Of a stretch of 64,000 nucleotides of DNA, positions 48,501-58,316 are shown one piece after another (the stretch's first letter is position 1; the number at the start of each line of letters is the position of its first letter). The stretch is from NCBI GenBank assembly GCA_046347625.1, contig JAXMFU010000004.1:248001-312000 (forward strand), written 5' to 3'. The DNA comes from CAIMUS01 sp046347625 (GTDB lineage: Bacteria > Pseudomonadota > Gammaproteobacteria > Competibacterales > Competibacteraceae). The position numbers and the translations under genes were made by a program. Under the pieces are notes generated by a model. That model was given only the letters and a program-made list of their open reading frames with translations. It had not been told where the DNA came from and ran no database searches.

Positions 48501-51500
48501 GTGAATGCCGCCGGCCGTACCGACCTGGCGACGGCTTACCGGTCGATGTGGATCGCTCCTGCTATCGCCGCCGCCACGGCGTTCGGTCTACTGCTGTCGC
48601 GGCCGGAGGTGCTGGCCGTCGCCGGCCCGGTACTGATTCTCTGGCTGGCCGCTCCGGCCATCGTCTGGTGGATCAGCCGGCCGCTCCCCCGCCGCGAGGC
48701 CAGACTAACGGCTGACCAGATCCGCTTTCTGCGGCAACTGGCGCGCAAGACGTGGAGGTTCTTCGATACCTTCGTCGGTCCGGAAGATCACTGGCTGCCG
48801 CCCGACAACTATCAGGAATACCGCATCGCTACGGCCGCGCATCGCACCTCACCCACCAATATGGGGCTGGCGCTGCTGGCGAACCTGACCGCTTATGATT
48901 TCGGCTATCTGACGGCCGGACAACTCATCGAGCGCACGGCGAATACACTCCACACCATGGCTGCCCTGGAGCGCTATCGCGGCCACTTCTATAACTGGTA
49001 CGACACACGCTCGCGGCAACCGCTGCCGCCGCTCTATATTTCGACCGTGGACAGCGGCAACCTTGCCGGCCATCTGCTGACACTGCAACCCGGGCTGCTG
49101 GCGCTGGCCGACGCTCCGATCCTAGGGACGCGGGTATTCGAGGGTTTGAGCGACACCCTGGGAATTGTGATGGAGGCCGTAGGTGCGGCCGGATCTGCTA
49201 CACTCGCTCGCTTCCAGCAGGCGTTGGAGGCTACCGTCACTTCTCGTCCGACTACGCTCACGGCGGCGTGGCAGTGTCTTGAGCGGCTGGCCGCCGTCGC
49301 TGCCGAGGTCGCCGCCCAAGTCGCCGGCAGTCTCGACGCCGCCGCCGACGGTGACCCCCACGGCTGGGCGCACGCCCTGGCCAAACAATGCCAGGACGCT
49401 CTCGATGAGTTGACCTTGCTGGCCCCGTGGCTTTCGTCGCCCGCCACCGTGGAGGGAGTGAGCGACTTCCCCGGCCTTGACGGCATCCCAACGCTGCGCC
49501 AACTGGCCCGGCTGGAGGTGGAATGGTCGCCGCTCATCGAACAGCGGCTCAAGGCGGATGTACCCAACGAGGAAAGTGAGCGGCTGGCAGAATTGAGCCG
49601 GCTGGGTGCGGCGGCTCGCCGCCGCGCCCAGGAGCGGCTGGCGACCCTCGAGCGCCTGGCACGGCAAGCCGGCGCGCTCGCTCGCATGGAGTATGATTTT
49701 CTCTACGACCCGGTAAGCCATCTGTTGGCGATCGGCTACAACGTCAGCGAGCGCCGGCGGGACTCAAGTTACTATGACTTGCTGGCGTCGGAAGCGAGAT
49801 TGTGCAGTTTCGTAGCGATTGCGCAGGGGCAACTGCCGCAGGAAAGCTGGTTTGCCTTGGGACGCCTGCTTACCACCGCCGGGGGAGAGCCGCTGCTGCT
49901 GTCGTGGAGCGGCTCGATGTTCGAGTATCTCATGCCGCTGCTGGTAATGCCGACCTACGACAACACCCTGCTGGATCGGACCTGTAAGGCGGCGGTGGCC
50001 TGGCAGATCGAGTATGGCAGGCAGCGCGGCGTACCATGGGGTATCTCGGAATCCGGCTACAATACGGTCGACGTGCACCTCAACTACCAGTACCGCGCCT
50101 TTGGTGCGCCCGGACTGGGCATGAAGCGCGGGCTGGAAGAGGATCTGGTCATTGCGCCCTATGCCTCGGTGCTCGCGCTGATGGTGGCGCCCGAAGGGGC
50201 GTGCCAGAATCTGCAGCGGCTCGCGACTGAGGGGTTTATCGGCGAGTTCGGCTTTTTTGAAGCCATCGACTACACGCCGGCACGGCAACCACGCGGGCAG
50301 TCAAGCACCCCGGTCCGTTCCTTCATGGCCCATCACCAGGGCATGAGCCTGCTCGCGCTGGCCTATCTGCTGCTGGATCGTCCGATGCAGCGGCGCTTCG
50401 AGTCGGTCCCCATCTTCCAGGCGACCCTGCTGCTGCTGCAGGAGCGGGTTCCCAAGGTTTCGGCCTTCTATCTGCACCCCGGCGAGATCGCCGACTTAAG
50501 CGCGCCCGCCAGCGCGCAGGAAATGGCGGTACGCCTTTTCAGCAACCCGGACACGCCGCTGCCGGAGGTACAGTTGTTGTCGAACGGCAGGTACCACGTG
50601 ATGGTCACCACCGCCGGCGGTGGCTACAGCCGCTGGAGAGACCTCGCCGTCACCCGCTGGCGTGAAGACGGCACGTGTGACCACTGGGGTACGTTCTGTT
50701 ACCTGCGCGATGTGGCGAGCGGGGAGTTCTGGTCAACCGCCTATCAGCCGACGCTCAAACGACCGCAGCATTACGAGGCGATTTTCTCCCAGGGGCGGGT
50801 GGAATTCCGCCGCCATGATCATAACTTCGAGACGCATACGGAGATCGCCGTCTCGCCGGAGGACGATATCGAACTGCGCCGCGTCCACCTCACCAACACC
50901 TCTCGCACCCGGCGCACGCTCGAGGTGACGAGTTACGCCGAAGTCGTGCTCGCCGTGCCCGCTGCGGACATCCTGCATCCCGCCTTCAGTAATCTATTCG
51001 TGCAGACCGAGATTGTCCCTGCCCGGCAGGCGATTCTCTGCACCCGCCGGCCCCGTTCCCGCGACGAGCAGCCGCCCTGGCTGTTTCACCTGCTGGTCGT
51101 GCACGGGGCCCACGGCGACAAGGTCTCCTACGAGACGGACCGCCTGCGCTTTGTCGGCCGCGGCAACACCGTCGCCGCTCCCCAGGCGCTGTGCGCCGCC
51201 GCGGTGCTGTCGGGCAGTCAGGGCCCGGTGCTGGATCCGATTGTCGCCATCCGCTATCGAATAACCCTCGACCCGGACCAGTCGGCGACGATTGATATGG
51301 TCTTCGGCGTCGGCAATACCCGCGATGCGTGCCTGGGGCTGATCGGGAAGTACCAGGATCGGCGTCTCGCGGATCGCGTTTTCGATCTGGCGTGGACCCA
51401 CAGCCAGGTAGTCTTGCGGCAGCTCAACGCCACCGAAGCCGACGCGCAACTCTATGGCCGTCTGGCCGGTTCGGTAATCTACGCCAATGCCGCGCTGCGC

Positions 51501-54398
51501 GCCGACCCGGGCATTCTCAGCGCCAACCGTCGCGGCCAATCCGGTCTGTGGGGTTACGCCATCTCCGGTGATTTGCCGATCGTGCTGCTGCGGATTCGTG
51601 ATCCGGCCAATATCGAGCTGGCGCGGCAACTCGTACAGGCCCATGCTTACTGGCGCCGCAAAGGACTCGCAGTGGACCTGGTGATCTGGAACGAAGATCA
51701 ATCGGGTTATCGGCAACTGCTGAACGACCAGATCATCGGGCTGATTGCGGCGGGCGTCGAAGCCCACGTGATCGACCGGCCGGGTGGCATCTTCGTGCGC
51801 TCGGCGGAACAGATAGCGAACGAGGATCGCCTTCTGCTCCAAGCGGTCGCGCGCGCCATCCTGATGGACAGTCGTGGAGGGCTGACGGACCAGATCAACC
51901 GTCGCCATAAACCAGTGCATGTGCCGGTTCCCGGCTTTACGGCGACCCGTACCCACCGCGCCGAACCCCCGGCGCCGGCCGAATCGCCGCGCCACGACCT
52001 GATCTTCTTCAACGGGCTGGGAGGATTCACCCAGGATGGGCGTGAGTACATTATTACCACCGCACCGGGGAAAGTGACGCCGGCGCCGTGGGTGAATGTG
52101 CTGGCGAACCCGCACTTCGGGACCGTCATTTCGGAGAATGGCCTTGCCTATACGTGGAGTGAAAACGCCCACGAGTTTCGCCTCACGCCCTGGCATAACG
52201 ACCCGGTGACCGATGCCAGCGGCGAAGCCTTTTACCTGCGTGACGAGGAGAGCGGCTACGTCTGGTCGCCGACGCCGCTTCCCTGCCGTGGCGCGACCCC
52301 TTACCTCAGTCGGCACGGCTTCGGCTATAGTGTCTTCGAACACCTGGAGGACGGTATCCGCACGGAGGCGTGGGTTTATGTGGCTATGGATGCGGCGGTC
52401 AAGTTCACGGTATTGAAAGTACGCAATCAGTCGGGCCGGTCGCGCCGGCTCTCGGCTACCGGCTATGTGGAATGGGTGCTGGGCGATCTGCGGCCAAAAA
52501 CCCTGATGCACGTGGTCACTGAAGTCGACCCCGACAGCGGGACGCTGTTCGCGCGGAACTCTTACAACACGGAATTCGCCGACCGGGTCGCCTTTTTCGA
52601 CGTGGATCAGGCGACTCGAACCTTAACCGGCGACCGGACCGAATTCCTCGGGCGCAACGGTTCGATGCGCCATCCAGCCGCAATGGCCCGGTTGCGGCTG
52701 TCCGGTACGGTAGGGGCCGCATTGGATCCCTGCGCCGCGCTCCAGGTTCCCTTCGGGTTGGCCGACGGGCAGGAACGTGAGTTCGTGTTTACGCTCGGTG
52801 TGGGTCAGGATGCCGCCGCCGCCGCCGCGCTGGCGCAACGCTTCCGGGGAGTGACTGCCGCCTACAGCGCGCTCGAAGCCGTGTGGCAGTATTGGAAGCA
52901 CACGCTCGGTGCCGTGCAGGTGGAAACACCGGACTCCGCTCTCGATGTGCTGGCCAACGGCTGGCTCTTGTACCAGACGCTGGCATGTCGCCTGTGGGCG
53001 CGCAGCGGCTACTACCAGTCGGGGGGCGCCTTCGGTTTCCGTGACCAGTTGCAGGACGTCATGGCGCTCATCCACGCCGAGCCGCGCCTGGTGCGCGAGC
53101 ACTTACTCCGCTGCGCCGCCCGTCAGTTCCTGGAAGGCGATGTGCAACACTGGTGGCATCCCCCGGCGGGTCGGGGCGTGCGCACCCATTGTTCAGATGA
53201 TTACCTGTGGCTGCCGTTGGCCACCTGCCGCTACGTCCTGGCTACGGGAGACACCGGCGTGCTGGACGAACCTATCCCCTTCCTCGAAGGTCGGCCGGTC
53301 AATCCGGGAGAGGATGCGTACTACGATCTGCCGGTCCGCTCCGAGGAAACAGCCAGTCTATACCAGCACAGCGTGCAGGCCATTATGCGGGGCCTCAATT
53401 GGGGTGAACATGGCCTGCCGCTCATCGGTTCCGGTGACTGGAACGACGGGATGAATCTGGTGGGGCAGCAGGGCAAAGGCGAAAGTGTCTGGCTGGGCTT
53501 TTTCCTCTACGACGTGCTCCTACAGTTCGCTGAACTCGCCCGTCGGCGCGATGATCTGGTTTTTGCCGACCGCTGTCGCCAGGAGGCGGCCCGCCTGCGA
53601 CAGGCGCTCGAACAGCAGGGCTGGGACGGTGAGTGGTACCGCCGCGCCTACTTCGACGACGGCACGCCGCTGGGGTCGGCGAGTAACCCCGAATGCCGGA
53701 TCGATTCGATTGCGCAAAGTTGGTCAGTGTTATCCGGGGCGGGTGACGGCAACCGCTCGCGCTTGGCCATGGAGGCGGTGGATAAGTATCTGGTGCGCCG
53801 GGAGCAGGCGCTGATCCAACTGCTGGACCCGCCTTTCGACCAGTCGGATCTGAATCCGGGCTACATCAAGGGATACGTCCCCGGCGTGAGAGAGAATGGC
53901 GGCCAGTACACCCATGGGGCGATCTGGGCGGCGATGGCGTTCGCTGCCCTGGGCGACAGTCGGCGCGCCTGGGAACTGTTGGCCATCATCAATCCGGTGA
54001 ACCATGGGAGATCGCCAGAGGAGAGCGCCACTTACCAGATAGAACCCTATGTCGCCGCCGCCGATGTCTATGCACTCCCACCGCACACCGGTCGCGGGGG
54101 CTGGTCATGGTATACGGGTTCGGCCGGCTGGCTGTACCGGCTGATCGTGGAAGCACTCCTGGGGCTGAGGCTTGCGGTGGACAAACTGCAGGTTGCACCG
54201 TGCTTCCCGGCTGATTGGCAGGCGTTCAAGGTTCACTACTGCTATCGGGAGACTGTCTACCACATTGTCGTCCAGCGTCTGCCTGGCGGGAGTGGCGAGA
54301 CGAGTCTGACGGTGGACGGCGTTGCGCAACATGGCAACGCGATTCCTCTGGTCGACGACGGTCATGAACATGTAGTCGAGGTGAGAGTAGGCAGTTAA
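45555..54398 (+). CDS. ndvB: Cyclic beta-1,2-glucan synthetase (NdvB/Cgs-like)
   Basis: A 2947-residue membrane enzyme that makes cyclic beta-1,2-glucan from UDP-glucose for the periplasm. An N-terminal helical region (to ~440) is followed by membrane segments (~465-520), a GT84 glycosyltransferase domain with the DTDTQ motif (~678), a HDLLEGCYARSG segment (~793) and RHRWIRGDW (~825), more membrane segments (~875-1045), then a glucoamylase-like region (SPTNMGLALL ~1100; SFMAHHQGMSLLAL ~1590). The C-terminal third has repeated GH94 N-type domains and a phosphorylase-like catalytic domain (GSGDWNDGMN, ~2626; ENGGQYTHGAIW, ~2780). The start is uncertain: GTG 45555 has a poor ribosome binding site, and an ATG at 45690 is an alternative. 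Length is close to the family's ~2800-2900. Confidence 0.92.
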   Translation: MLDKLSVSPIPHEHWTRLREQAYRTCARCRPRFQKETSDLTVNRQMIFGNMLHFKAYFRSKDLTQKYAGDEPPLRAELFSSAQMEEHGKTLAGSHQLSLRRAPDQLLTRLTENEEVLKGACHLLAAAVKANRRIVPAGEWLLDNFYLIEEQIRTAKRHLPKGYSRELPCLAFGPSTGLPRVYDIALETIAHGDGQVDPESLSRFIAAYQQVTALTLGELWAIPIMLRLALIENLRRVSARIAAARIDRNLADSWADQMMEMADKDPKNLVLVIADMARSNPPSSSAFVAELARRLQGQSPALALPLTWIEQWLSESDLTIEQLVQLESQYQAADQVSISNSIGSLRFLAAMDWREFVETLSVVEQTLRQDPTGVYGKMDFATRDRYRHAVEKTAKTRGLSEDEVARQAIQLAREGATAQGGDDRTAHVGFYLIDQGLPRLKRFGRPRRSVAARLQRIGRRFPLPTYLGAIALLTAVLSGGLLEQAYAAGSPAWLLALLGIVLLLATSQLAVALVNWLATLLVTPQPLPRMDFSQGIPPEARTLVVVPSLLTSAAGVDALVEDLEIRFLANRGKNLHFGLLTDFGDAGQESCPEDDALLRLAQQRIEALNQKYRHADSDTFFLLHRPRRWNPQERIWMGYERKRGKLGDLNTLLRGNPADRFALIVGRTDVLTNVKYVITLDTDTQLPRDAAWQCVSTLAHPLNRARYDESRQRVCVGYGILQPRVAVSLVGANQSWYAWLYSGEAGIDPYTRAISDVYQDLCQEGSFIGKGIYDVNAFEQALDGRFPDNRILSHDLLEGCYARSGLLSDVQLYEDYPARYSTDVSRRHRWIRGDWLVARWLLPRVPDGEGRLQRNPLSALSRWKIFDNLRRSLVPPALTLLLLLGWTVLPAAWLWTLAVLGILLLPTVLTTAVALLRKPEDTRLGPHLVATVRSTGRPLGQAAFTLACLPYEAFFSLDAIGRTVWRLLVSHRRLLEWRPSSDVNAAGRTDLATAYRSMWIAPAIAAATAFGLLLSRPEVLAVAGPVLILWLAAPAIVWWISRPLPRREARLTADQIRFLRQLARKTWRFFDTFVGPEDHWLPPDNYQEYRIATAAHRTSPTNMGLALLANLTAYDFGYLTAGQLIERTANTLHTMAALERYRGHFYNWYDTRSRQPLPPLYISTVDSGNLAGHLLTLQPGLLALADAPILGTRVFEGLSDTLGIVMEAVGAAGSATLARFQQALEATVTSRPTTLTAAWQCLERLAAVAAEVAAQVAGSLDAAADGDPHGWAHALAKQCQDALDELTLLAPWLSSPATVEGVSDFPGLDGIPTLRQLARLEVEWSPLIEQRLKADVPNEESERLAELSRLGAAARRRAQERLATLERLARQAGALARMEYDFLYDPVSHLLAIGYNVSERRRDSSYYDLLASEARLCSFVAIAQGQLPQESWFALGRLLTTAGGEPLLLSWSGSMFEYLMPLLVMPTYDNTLLDRTCKAAVAWQIEYGRQRGVPWGISESGYNTVDVHLNYQYRAFGAPGLGMKRGLEEDLVIAPYASVLALMVAPEGACQNLQRLATEGFIGEFGFFEAIDYTPARQPRGQSSTPVRSFMAHHQGMSLLALAYLLLDRPMQRRFESVPIFQATLLLLQERVPKVSAFYLHPGEIADLSAPASAQEMAVRLFSNPDTPLPEVQLLSNGRYHVMVTTAGGGYSRWRDLAVTRWREDGTCDHWGTFCYLRDVASGEFWSTAYQPTLKRPQHYEAIFSQGRVEFRRHDHNFETHTEIAVSPEDDIELRRVHLTNTSRTRRTLEVTSYAEVVLAVPAADILHPAFSNLFVQTEIVPARQAILCTRRPRSRDEQPPWLFHLLVVHGAHGDKVSYETDRLRFVGRGNTVAAPQALCAAAVLSGSQGPVLDPIVAIRYRITLDPDQSATIDMVFGVGNTRDACLGLIGKYQDRRLADRVFDLAWTHSQVVLRQLNATEADAQLYGRLAGSVIYANAALRADPGILSANRRGQSGLWGYAISGDLPIVLLRIRDPANIELARQLVQAHAYWRRKGLAVDLVIWNEDQSGYRQLLNDQIIGLIAAGVEAHVIDRPGGIFVRSAEQIANEDRLLLQAVARAILMDSRGGLTDQINRRHKPVHVPVPGFTATRTHRAEPPAPAESPRHDLIFFNGLGGFTQDGREYIITTAPGKVTPAPWVNVLANPHFGTVISENGLAYTWSENAHEFRLTPWHNDPVTDASGEAFYLRDEESGYVWSPTPLPCRGATPYLSRHGFGYSVFEHLEDGIRTEAWVYVAMDAAVKFTVLKVRNQSGRSRRLSATGYVEWVLGDLRPKTLMHVVTEVDPDSGTLFARNSYNTEFADRVAFFDVDQATRTLTGDRTEFLGRNGSMRHPAAMARLRLSGTVGAALDPCAALQVPFGLADGQEREFVFTLGVGQDAAAAAALAQRFRGVTAAYSALEAVWQYWKHTLGAVQVETPDSALDVLANGWLLYQTLACRLWARSGYYQSGGAFGFRDQLQDVMALIHAEPRLVREHLLRCAARQFLEGDVQHWWHPPAGRGVRTHCSDDYLWLPLATCRYVLATGDTGVLDEPIPFLEGRPVNPGEDAYYDLPVRSEETASLYQHSVQAIMRGLNWGEHGLPLIGSGDWNDGMNLVGQQGKGESVWLGFFLYDVLLQFAELARRRDDLVFADRCRQEAARLRQALEQQGWDGEWYRRAYFDDGTPLGSASNPECRIDSIAQSWSVLSGAGDGNRSRLAMEAVDKYLVRREQALIQLLDPPFDQSDLNPGYIKGYVPGVRENGGQYTHGAIWAAMAFAALGDSRRAWELLAIINPVNHGRSPEESATYQIEPYVAAADVYALPPHTGRGGWSWYTGSAGWLYRLIVEALLGLRLAVDKLQVAPCFPADWQAFKVHYCYRETVYHIVVQRLPGGSGETSLTVDGVAQHGNAIPLVDDGHEHVVEVRVGS

Positions 54399-54637
54399 CG
54401 GGAGTGGGTTCCAGATCATGGTGTGGCCGGATCGAGCTGATACGGCGCGACAGAACAGCGGATCGCGCCGAAGTGATGCTCCAGCTTCCTGGAAAACGAG
54501 AGGGCCGCCCGGATCAGTGGTAAGATTCGTCGGCACCGTGTGCCATTGCCTACCGGCCTTGAACATGGACTCGCCTGTAGCCTTTAGGCCCACCCGGTTT
54601 CACAAAACTTGTCTTGTGATTGAAAAGAGAGGATATC

Positions 54638-54982
54638 ATGCGTAAGTCTTCCAAACCGCCATCTCTTCGCTTCTGTTATTCAGCGGAACTCCACGCCAAA
54701 ACCATCCACTTGCTCGATACGCTTGAAAACGCCGAAGACCCGACCCAGCATAGCGATGCGCTGGGCGATCTCGTGGTGGAATTGACCGACACTGGGATGG
54801 ACTATTATTTTCTCAAGCCGCTCCAGTTAGCCCAAGTGGGTTTTGTCGTGCAACAGTCAGCCAACCTTGGCATGGCTGGCGCCGTCAGAATCATTGCCTC
54901 GGTGATCCACAACATCATCGGTCGCATGGATAAGGATCAGCTACTGGCTATCTGCGGCTATCTGCGGCAACTCATGCGTTGA
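54638..54982 (+). CDS. Hypothetical protein
   Basis: 114 residues from the ATG at 54638, with GAGAGG nine bases upstream. It is all-helical looking, with no membrane segment: SLRFCYSAELHAKTIHLLDT ... LGDLVVELTDTGMDYYFLKP ... VIHNIIGRMDKDQLLAICGYL. I recognise no named domain. It stands alone 240 bases after ndvB, and no function can be given. The 54399-54637 gap shows nothing else. Confidence 0.7.
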   Translation: MRKSSKPPSLRFCYSAELHAKTIHLLDTLENAEDPTQHSDALGDLVVELTDTGMDYYFLKPLQLAQVGFVVQQSANLGMAGAVRIIASVIHNIIGRMDKDQLLAICGYLRQLMR

Positions 54983-55201
54983 CGACGCCAGGGGGGAGCC
55001 AGCCGTCAACGGGAGCGCACGACGATGAATACTGACAGTAATCAGTTTGGCGGTATCACCAGCGCAGGCGAAACCTATTCGCACGATATCATCATCGTGC
55101 AATTCCGGTAACCCGGCGTGACGCCGTACAGCTTTCACGTCCAACGCCTCCCGCACCGCCGACTTTAGGGGATTCGATTCACCCCTAAATTTTTTTGGCA
55201 G

Positions 55202-55669
55202 TCAAACAGACTCGTTAGAAGACGAGCCGCGTTGTACCAACCACCGGTCCAGGCGGTTAGCAAACGCTTGTTTATCACGGTTATCGTAAGGCGCCGGTCC
55301 GCCACCGGGCACGCCAGTCGCTCGTAATGCTTCCATCAAATTCCGAGAGGCCAGCCGCGCGGAGATATTGTTTTCCGTATACAGTTCACCGCGGGGATTG
55401 AGCGCCGCCACGCCCCGCGCCACCAGTCCCGCCGCCAGCGGAATATCCGCCGTGATCACCAGGTCACCAGCCATCGTGTGCTGCAACAGATAATGATCCG
55501 CCGCGTCCAGGCACGAACTGACCTGCACCGCGTCGATCAGCCGCGAGTTCGGCGGTTTCAGCCATTGGTTGGCGACCAGTGTGACCGGTATCTTCAGCCG
55601 CTGGGCGGCCCGGAACACGATCGCCTTGACAGGATTCGGACAGGCATCCGCGTCGATCCATATTTTCAA
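55202..55669 (-). CDS. yaiI: YaiI/YqxD family protein (DUF188, PIN-like)
   Basis: 155 residues from a TTG start at 55669, with GAGG seven bases upstream (the open frame extends to 55807 but family proteins begin (M)KIWIDADACPN). Conserved blocks are IWIDADACPNPVKAIVFRAA, LVITADIPLAAGLVARGV, LNPRGELYTENNISARL and a terminal FANRLDRWL. The acidic residues of DADACP and TADIPLA resemble a PIN-type metal site. A nuclease-like role is plausible; the cellular function is not established. Confidence 0.9.
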   Translation of the reverse strand: MKIWIDADACPNPVKAIVFRAAQRLKIPVTLVANQWLKPPNSRLIDAVQVSSCLDAADHYLLQHTMAGDLVITADIPLAAGLVARGVAALNPRGELYTENNISARLASRNLMEALRATGVPGGGPAPYDNRDKQAFANRLDRWLVQRGSSSNESV

Positions 55670-55963
55670 AGGATAACCTCGCTTACCAGGGACAGCGGGT
55701 TCACTCTCAGGGCGGCAAGACCGCTGAACCCGCGGGTGAGTAGCATGGCCTCGGCGCTCTTCACCCGGCAGAAAAGCCGCCGGGTTCGGACGAAACCCCC
55801 AGTGCACTGAACTTTATCGGGCCAAAGCACCCTAATTTATAAGAAGGAGCTTTTAACTCAAAGGAGTGAAGCGTCGCTAACCGCCGGATAAGTCCTTGAT
55901 CGAAAGAACTTGTGGTGCAATTAGTGAGAATTGATAGTAATTTCATGGTAAAGTAGCAAATTG

Positions 55964-56179
55964 ATGCGTAGTGGTACTGTAAAATGGTTTGATGAGGCGA
56001 AGGGATTCGGTTTTATTGCACCCCAGGATGGCAGTGATGATGTCTTCGTGCACCATTCTTCGATCCAGGGATCCGGCTTCAAAAGCCTGCAAGAAGGGCA
56101 GAAAGTCGAATTTGAGTCCCAGCGCGGTCCCAAGGGTCTCAACGCGACCCGGGTCACGCCGGGTGATGTCACCCGGTAA
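55964..56179 (+). CDS. Cold-shock domain protein
   Basis: 71 residues from ATG 55964: GTVKWFDEAKGFGFIAPQDG with RNP1 (KGFGFI), and RNP2 (VFVHHSSI). This is a single OB-fold cold-shock domain that binds single-stranded RNA/DNA and melts RNA structure. The AT-rich 5' region (55900-55960) probably contains the promoter and leader. A strong terminator follows at 56196. Confidence 0.95.
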   Translation: MRSGTVKWFDEAKGFGFIAPQDGSDDVFVHHSSIQGSGFKSLQEGQKVEFESQRGPKGLNATRVTPGDVTR

Positions 56180-56195
56180 GGCGCCTGCCCGCCCG

Positions 56196-56222
56196 CAACC
56201 CCGCCTGAGCGCGGGGTTGTTC
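56196..56222 (+). terminator. Rho-independent-like terminator after the cold-shock gene
   Basis: A 9-bp GC-rich stem CAACCCCGC (56196-56204) / GCGGGGTTG (56211-56219), loop CTGAGC, then TTC. It begins 16 bases after the cold-shock stop. The following GCCGGCC-rich sequence can form a second small hairpin. Confidence 0.7.
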
Positions 56223-56486
56223 GCCGGCCTTACGACCGGCCTGAACTTTCCTCTCCCTTGATCCGGCCAGGATCACAATCCTGTCACCCCTTATCCCTCA
56301 GACTTATCCTCTTTTTCATCCGTTAGCGGGATGAATTCATCGTGGCTCCCTTAGCGGGTCTGTGCTTACCCACAGGGCAGGAATCGCTGTTTCTGGGCGG
56401 GGTCTCCGGCCGGAGACAGACCGATACCCGCCCGTCATGCCCCATCTCACACCTGCCGTTATTCTTATGTTTAAGGAGAATGAATC

Positions 56487-57251
56487 ATGTTGAGGACACT
56501 CGCTTTCCAGAATCCCTATCAGGAAGAGATGACCCTGGCCGGGAACCACCGGCTGCGGCTGCGCCTCCTTCGACCCACCGACAAGCAGAAACTGGCGGCG
56601 GGTTTTCAGCGGCTGTCTACGGAATCCCGCTACCGTCGATTCTTTAACTACAAGCGGACCTTGACTCCCGATGAACTGCAGTATTTTACCGAGTTCGATG
56701 GCCTTAACCATCTTGCCATCGGGGCGTTCGAACTGAATGAGGCCGGTATCGAAGACGCGGTGGTAGGCGTTGCCCGTTTTATCCGTTCCCCGGACAAGGT
56801 GGACCGTGCTGAATTCGCGCTGGTAGTCAGCGATAACCGCCAGGGCCTGGGCCTCGGTCGCCTGCTGTTGGAGCGCCTGTTGGCGGCGGCGGCGGAGCGG
56901 GGTATCACTGGCTTCCAGGCTTATCTGCTGGCGGAGAATACCCCGATGCAACGCCTGATTAACCGGGTTTGCAAGGCAGCGTTGTTCAGCCGCGACGCCG
57001 AGATGCTGAGGGTCGCGTTCCCCGTTCCCCAGCGGGATGCGGTGCTGCCAGCGGCGGCAAGCGCCGGCGTCCGTTGGGGTGAACTGCCGGGCTTCCTGGC
57101 AGCAGGATTCATTCTGGCATTGCGCCGGTTCTGGGCGCCCGTGTGGCACAGTGTGCTCACCGGCTATGAATTGGGTTGGGCCCTGCTTTTCCCCCGCTCT
57201 CCTGTCAGCCGGGATAGAGGATACACTCTCCCTAGTGCCGAGGTAGGCTGA
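56487..57251 (+). CDS. GNAT-family N-acetyltransferase
   Basis: 254 residues with AAGGAG upstream of ATG 56487. The acetyl-CoA-binding motif A is VSDNRQGLGLGRLLLERLL (about residues 113-131), preceded by VVGVARFIRSP and RAEFALVV strands typical of the fold. The N-terminal LRLLRPTDKQKLAAGFQRLS resembles acetyltransferases that act on protein lysines (Pat-like). The last ~65 residues, after AFPVPQ, add a hydrophobic segment (GFLAAGFILALRRFWAPVW) of unclear role. The substrate is unknown. Confidence 0.85.
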   Translation: MLRTLAFQNPYQEEMTLAGNHRLRLRLLRPTDKQKLAAGFQRLSTESRYRRFFNYKRTLTPDELQYFTEFDGLNHLAIGAFELNEAGIEDAVVGVARFIRSPDKVDRAEFALVVSDNRQGLGLGRLLLERLLAAAAERGITGFQAYLLAENTPMQRLINRVCKAALFSRDAEMLRVAFPVPQRDAVLPAAASAGVRWGELPGFLAAGFILALRRFWAPVWHSVLTGYELGWALLFPRSPVSRDRGYTLPSAEVG

Positions 57252-57390
57252 GTTACTGCCGGGTGGGTTCAGGCTGGGGAGCGAACCTGTGAACGGGTCG
57301 GAATCATTAAACGGCCTTGAAAGCCCGCTCTGGTAGGAACGCCGCCGAGCGCCGGTTAAGCGGCGCCTGCCAGCGCCACAGGTCCAGAGG

Positions 57391-58260
57391 ATGACGACGA
57401 TGCGACGCCTGCAAATCGAGCATACGACGACTTACCAGTACCGTGACGCGGTCACCCTGCTGCCGCACAAATTGTTTCTGCGTCCTCGCGAGGGACATGA
57501 TATTCGCCTTGAATCGGCCACGCTGACCATTACCCCGGCTTACCAGATCCACTGGCAGCGCGACGTTTACAGCAATTCCGTGGCCGTGGTGAATTTCACC
57601 GAGCCCAGCGCCAAACTTTCCATTATCAGCCGTCTCTTGCTCCGAAACTACGAAGACCAACCGCTGGATTTCCTGGTGGCTGAAGCCGCCGTTTATTTTC
57701 CGTTTCAGTACCAGGCGGCCGAGCAAATCGATCTCGGGCCGTATCTCGTCCCGATTTTTATCCAGGACCAGCCGCCGTTGAACGCGTGGCGGCAACGTTT
57801 CTGGCAACCCGGCCGGGTGCTGGAAACCTACGCCTTGCTCGATAGCATCAACACCGCGATTGCTCGCGACTTCCGCTATCAGCCGCGGGAACAACCGGGC
57901 GTGCAGACACCGGCAACGACCCTGCTCCGACAAACCGGCTCCTGCCGGGATTTCGCAACCCTGTTCATCGAAGCTTGCCGCTCGCTGGGACTGGCGGCGC
58001 GTTTCGTCAGTGGTTATCTGTACTCGCCCGCCTCCAGGCAGGATCAAGGGGCTACTCATGCCTGGTCGGAAGTCTATCTGCCCGGCGCCGGCTGGAAGGG
58101 CTTCGATTCCACCCGCGGCCAGGTGGTCGGCAACGACCATATCGCGGTGGCGGTAAGCCGGCATCCCGAGGCGGTGCCGCCGGTGTCCGGCGCCTTTGTC
58201 GCGCCGGTCCCGCAGTCGCCACAGATGGAGGTCAGGGTGCAGGTCGTGCTCCTCGGATAA
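57391..58260 (+). CDS. Transglutaminase-like cysteine protease/ligase family protein
   Basis: 289 residues. An N-terminal beta domain (LQIEHTTTYQYRDAVTLLPH ...) precedes the transglutaminase core. The catalytic Cys is in TGSCRDFATLFIEACRSLG (about residue 193), followed by ARFVSGYLY. The catalytic His is in THAWSEVYLPGAGW and the Asp in FDSTRG. Bacterial members probably act as proteases or amidotransferases. A decayed relative's C-terminus lies at 61824-62069. Start ATG 57391 has a weak ribosome binding site; ATG 57400 is an alternative. Confidence 0.88.
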   Translation: MTTMRRLQIEHTTTYQYRDAVTLLPHKLFLRPREGHDIRLESATLTITPAYQIHWQRDVYSNSVAVVNFTEPSAKLSIISRLLLRNYEDQPLDFLVAEAAVYFPFQYQAAEQIDLGPYLVPIFIQDQPPLNAWRQRFWQPGRVLETYALLDSINTAIARDFRYQPREQPGVQTPATTLLRQTGSCRDFATLFIEACRSLGLAARFVSGYLYSPASRQDQGATHAWSEVYLPGAGWKGFDSTRGQVVGNDHIAVAVSRHPEAVPPVSGAFVAPVPQSPQMEVRVQVVLLG

Positions 58261-58316
58261 GCACTGTCACCCAGGAACGCTCGATTCCGACCGACGGCAG
58301 GGGGTTATCGGAAGAG

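Noticed and set aside
50994..52511. 505-codon open frame on the minus strand inside ndvB
   Set aside because: It is fully antisense to a well-supported domain region of ndvB, has no domain, and is an expected by-product of GC-rich codon use.
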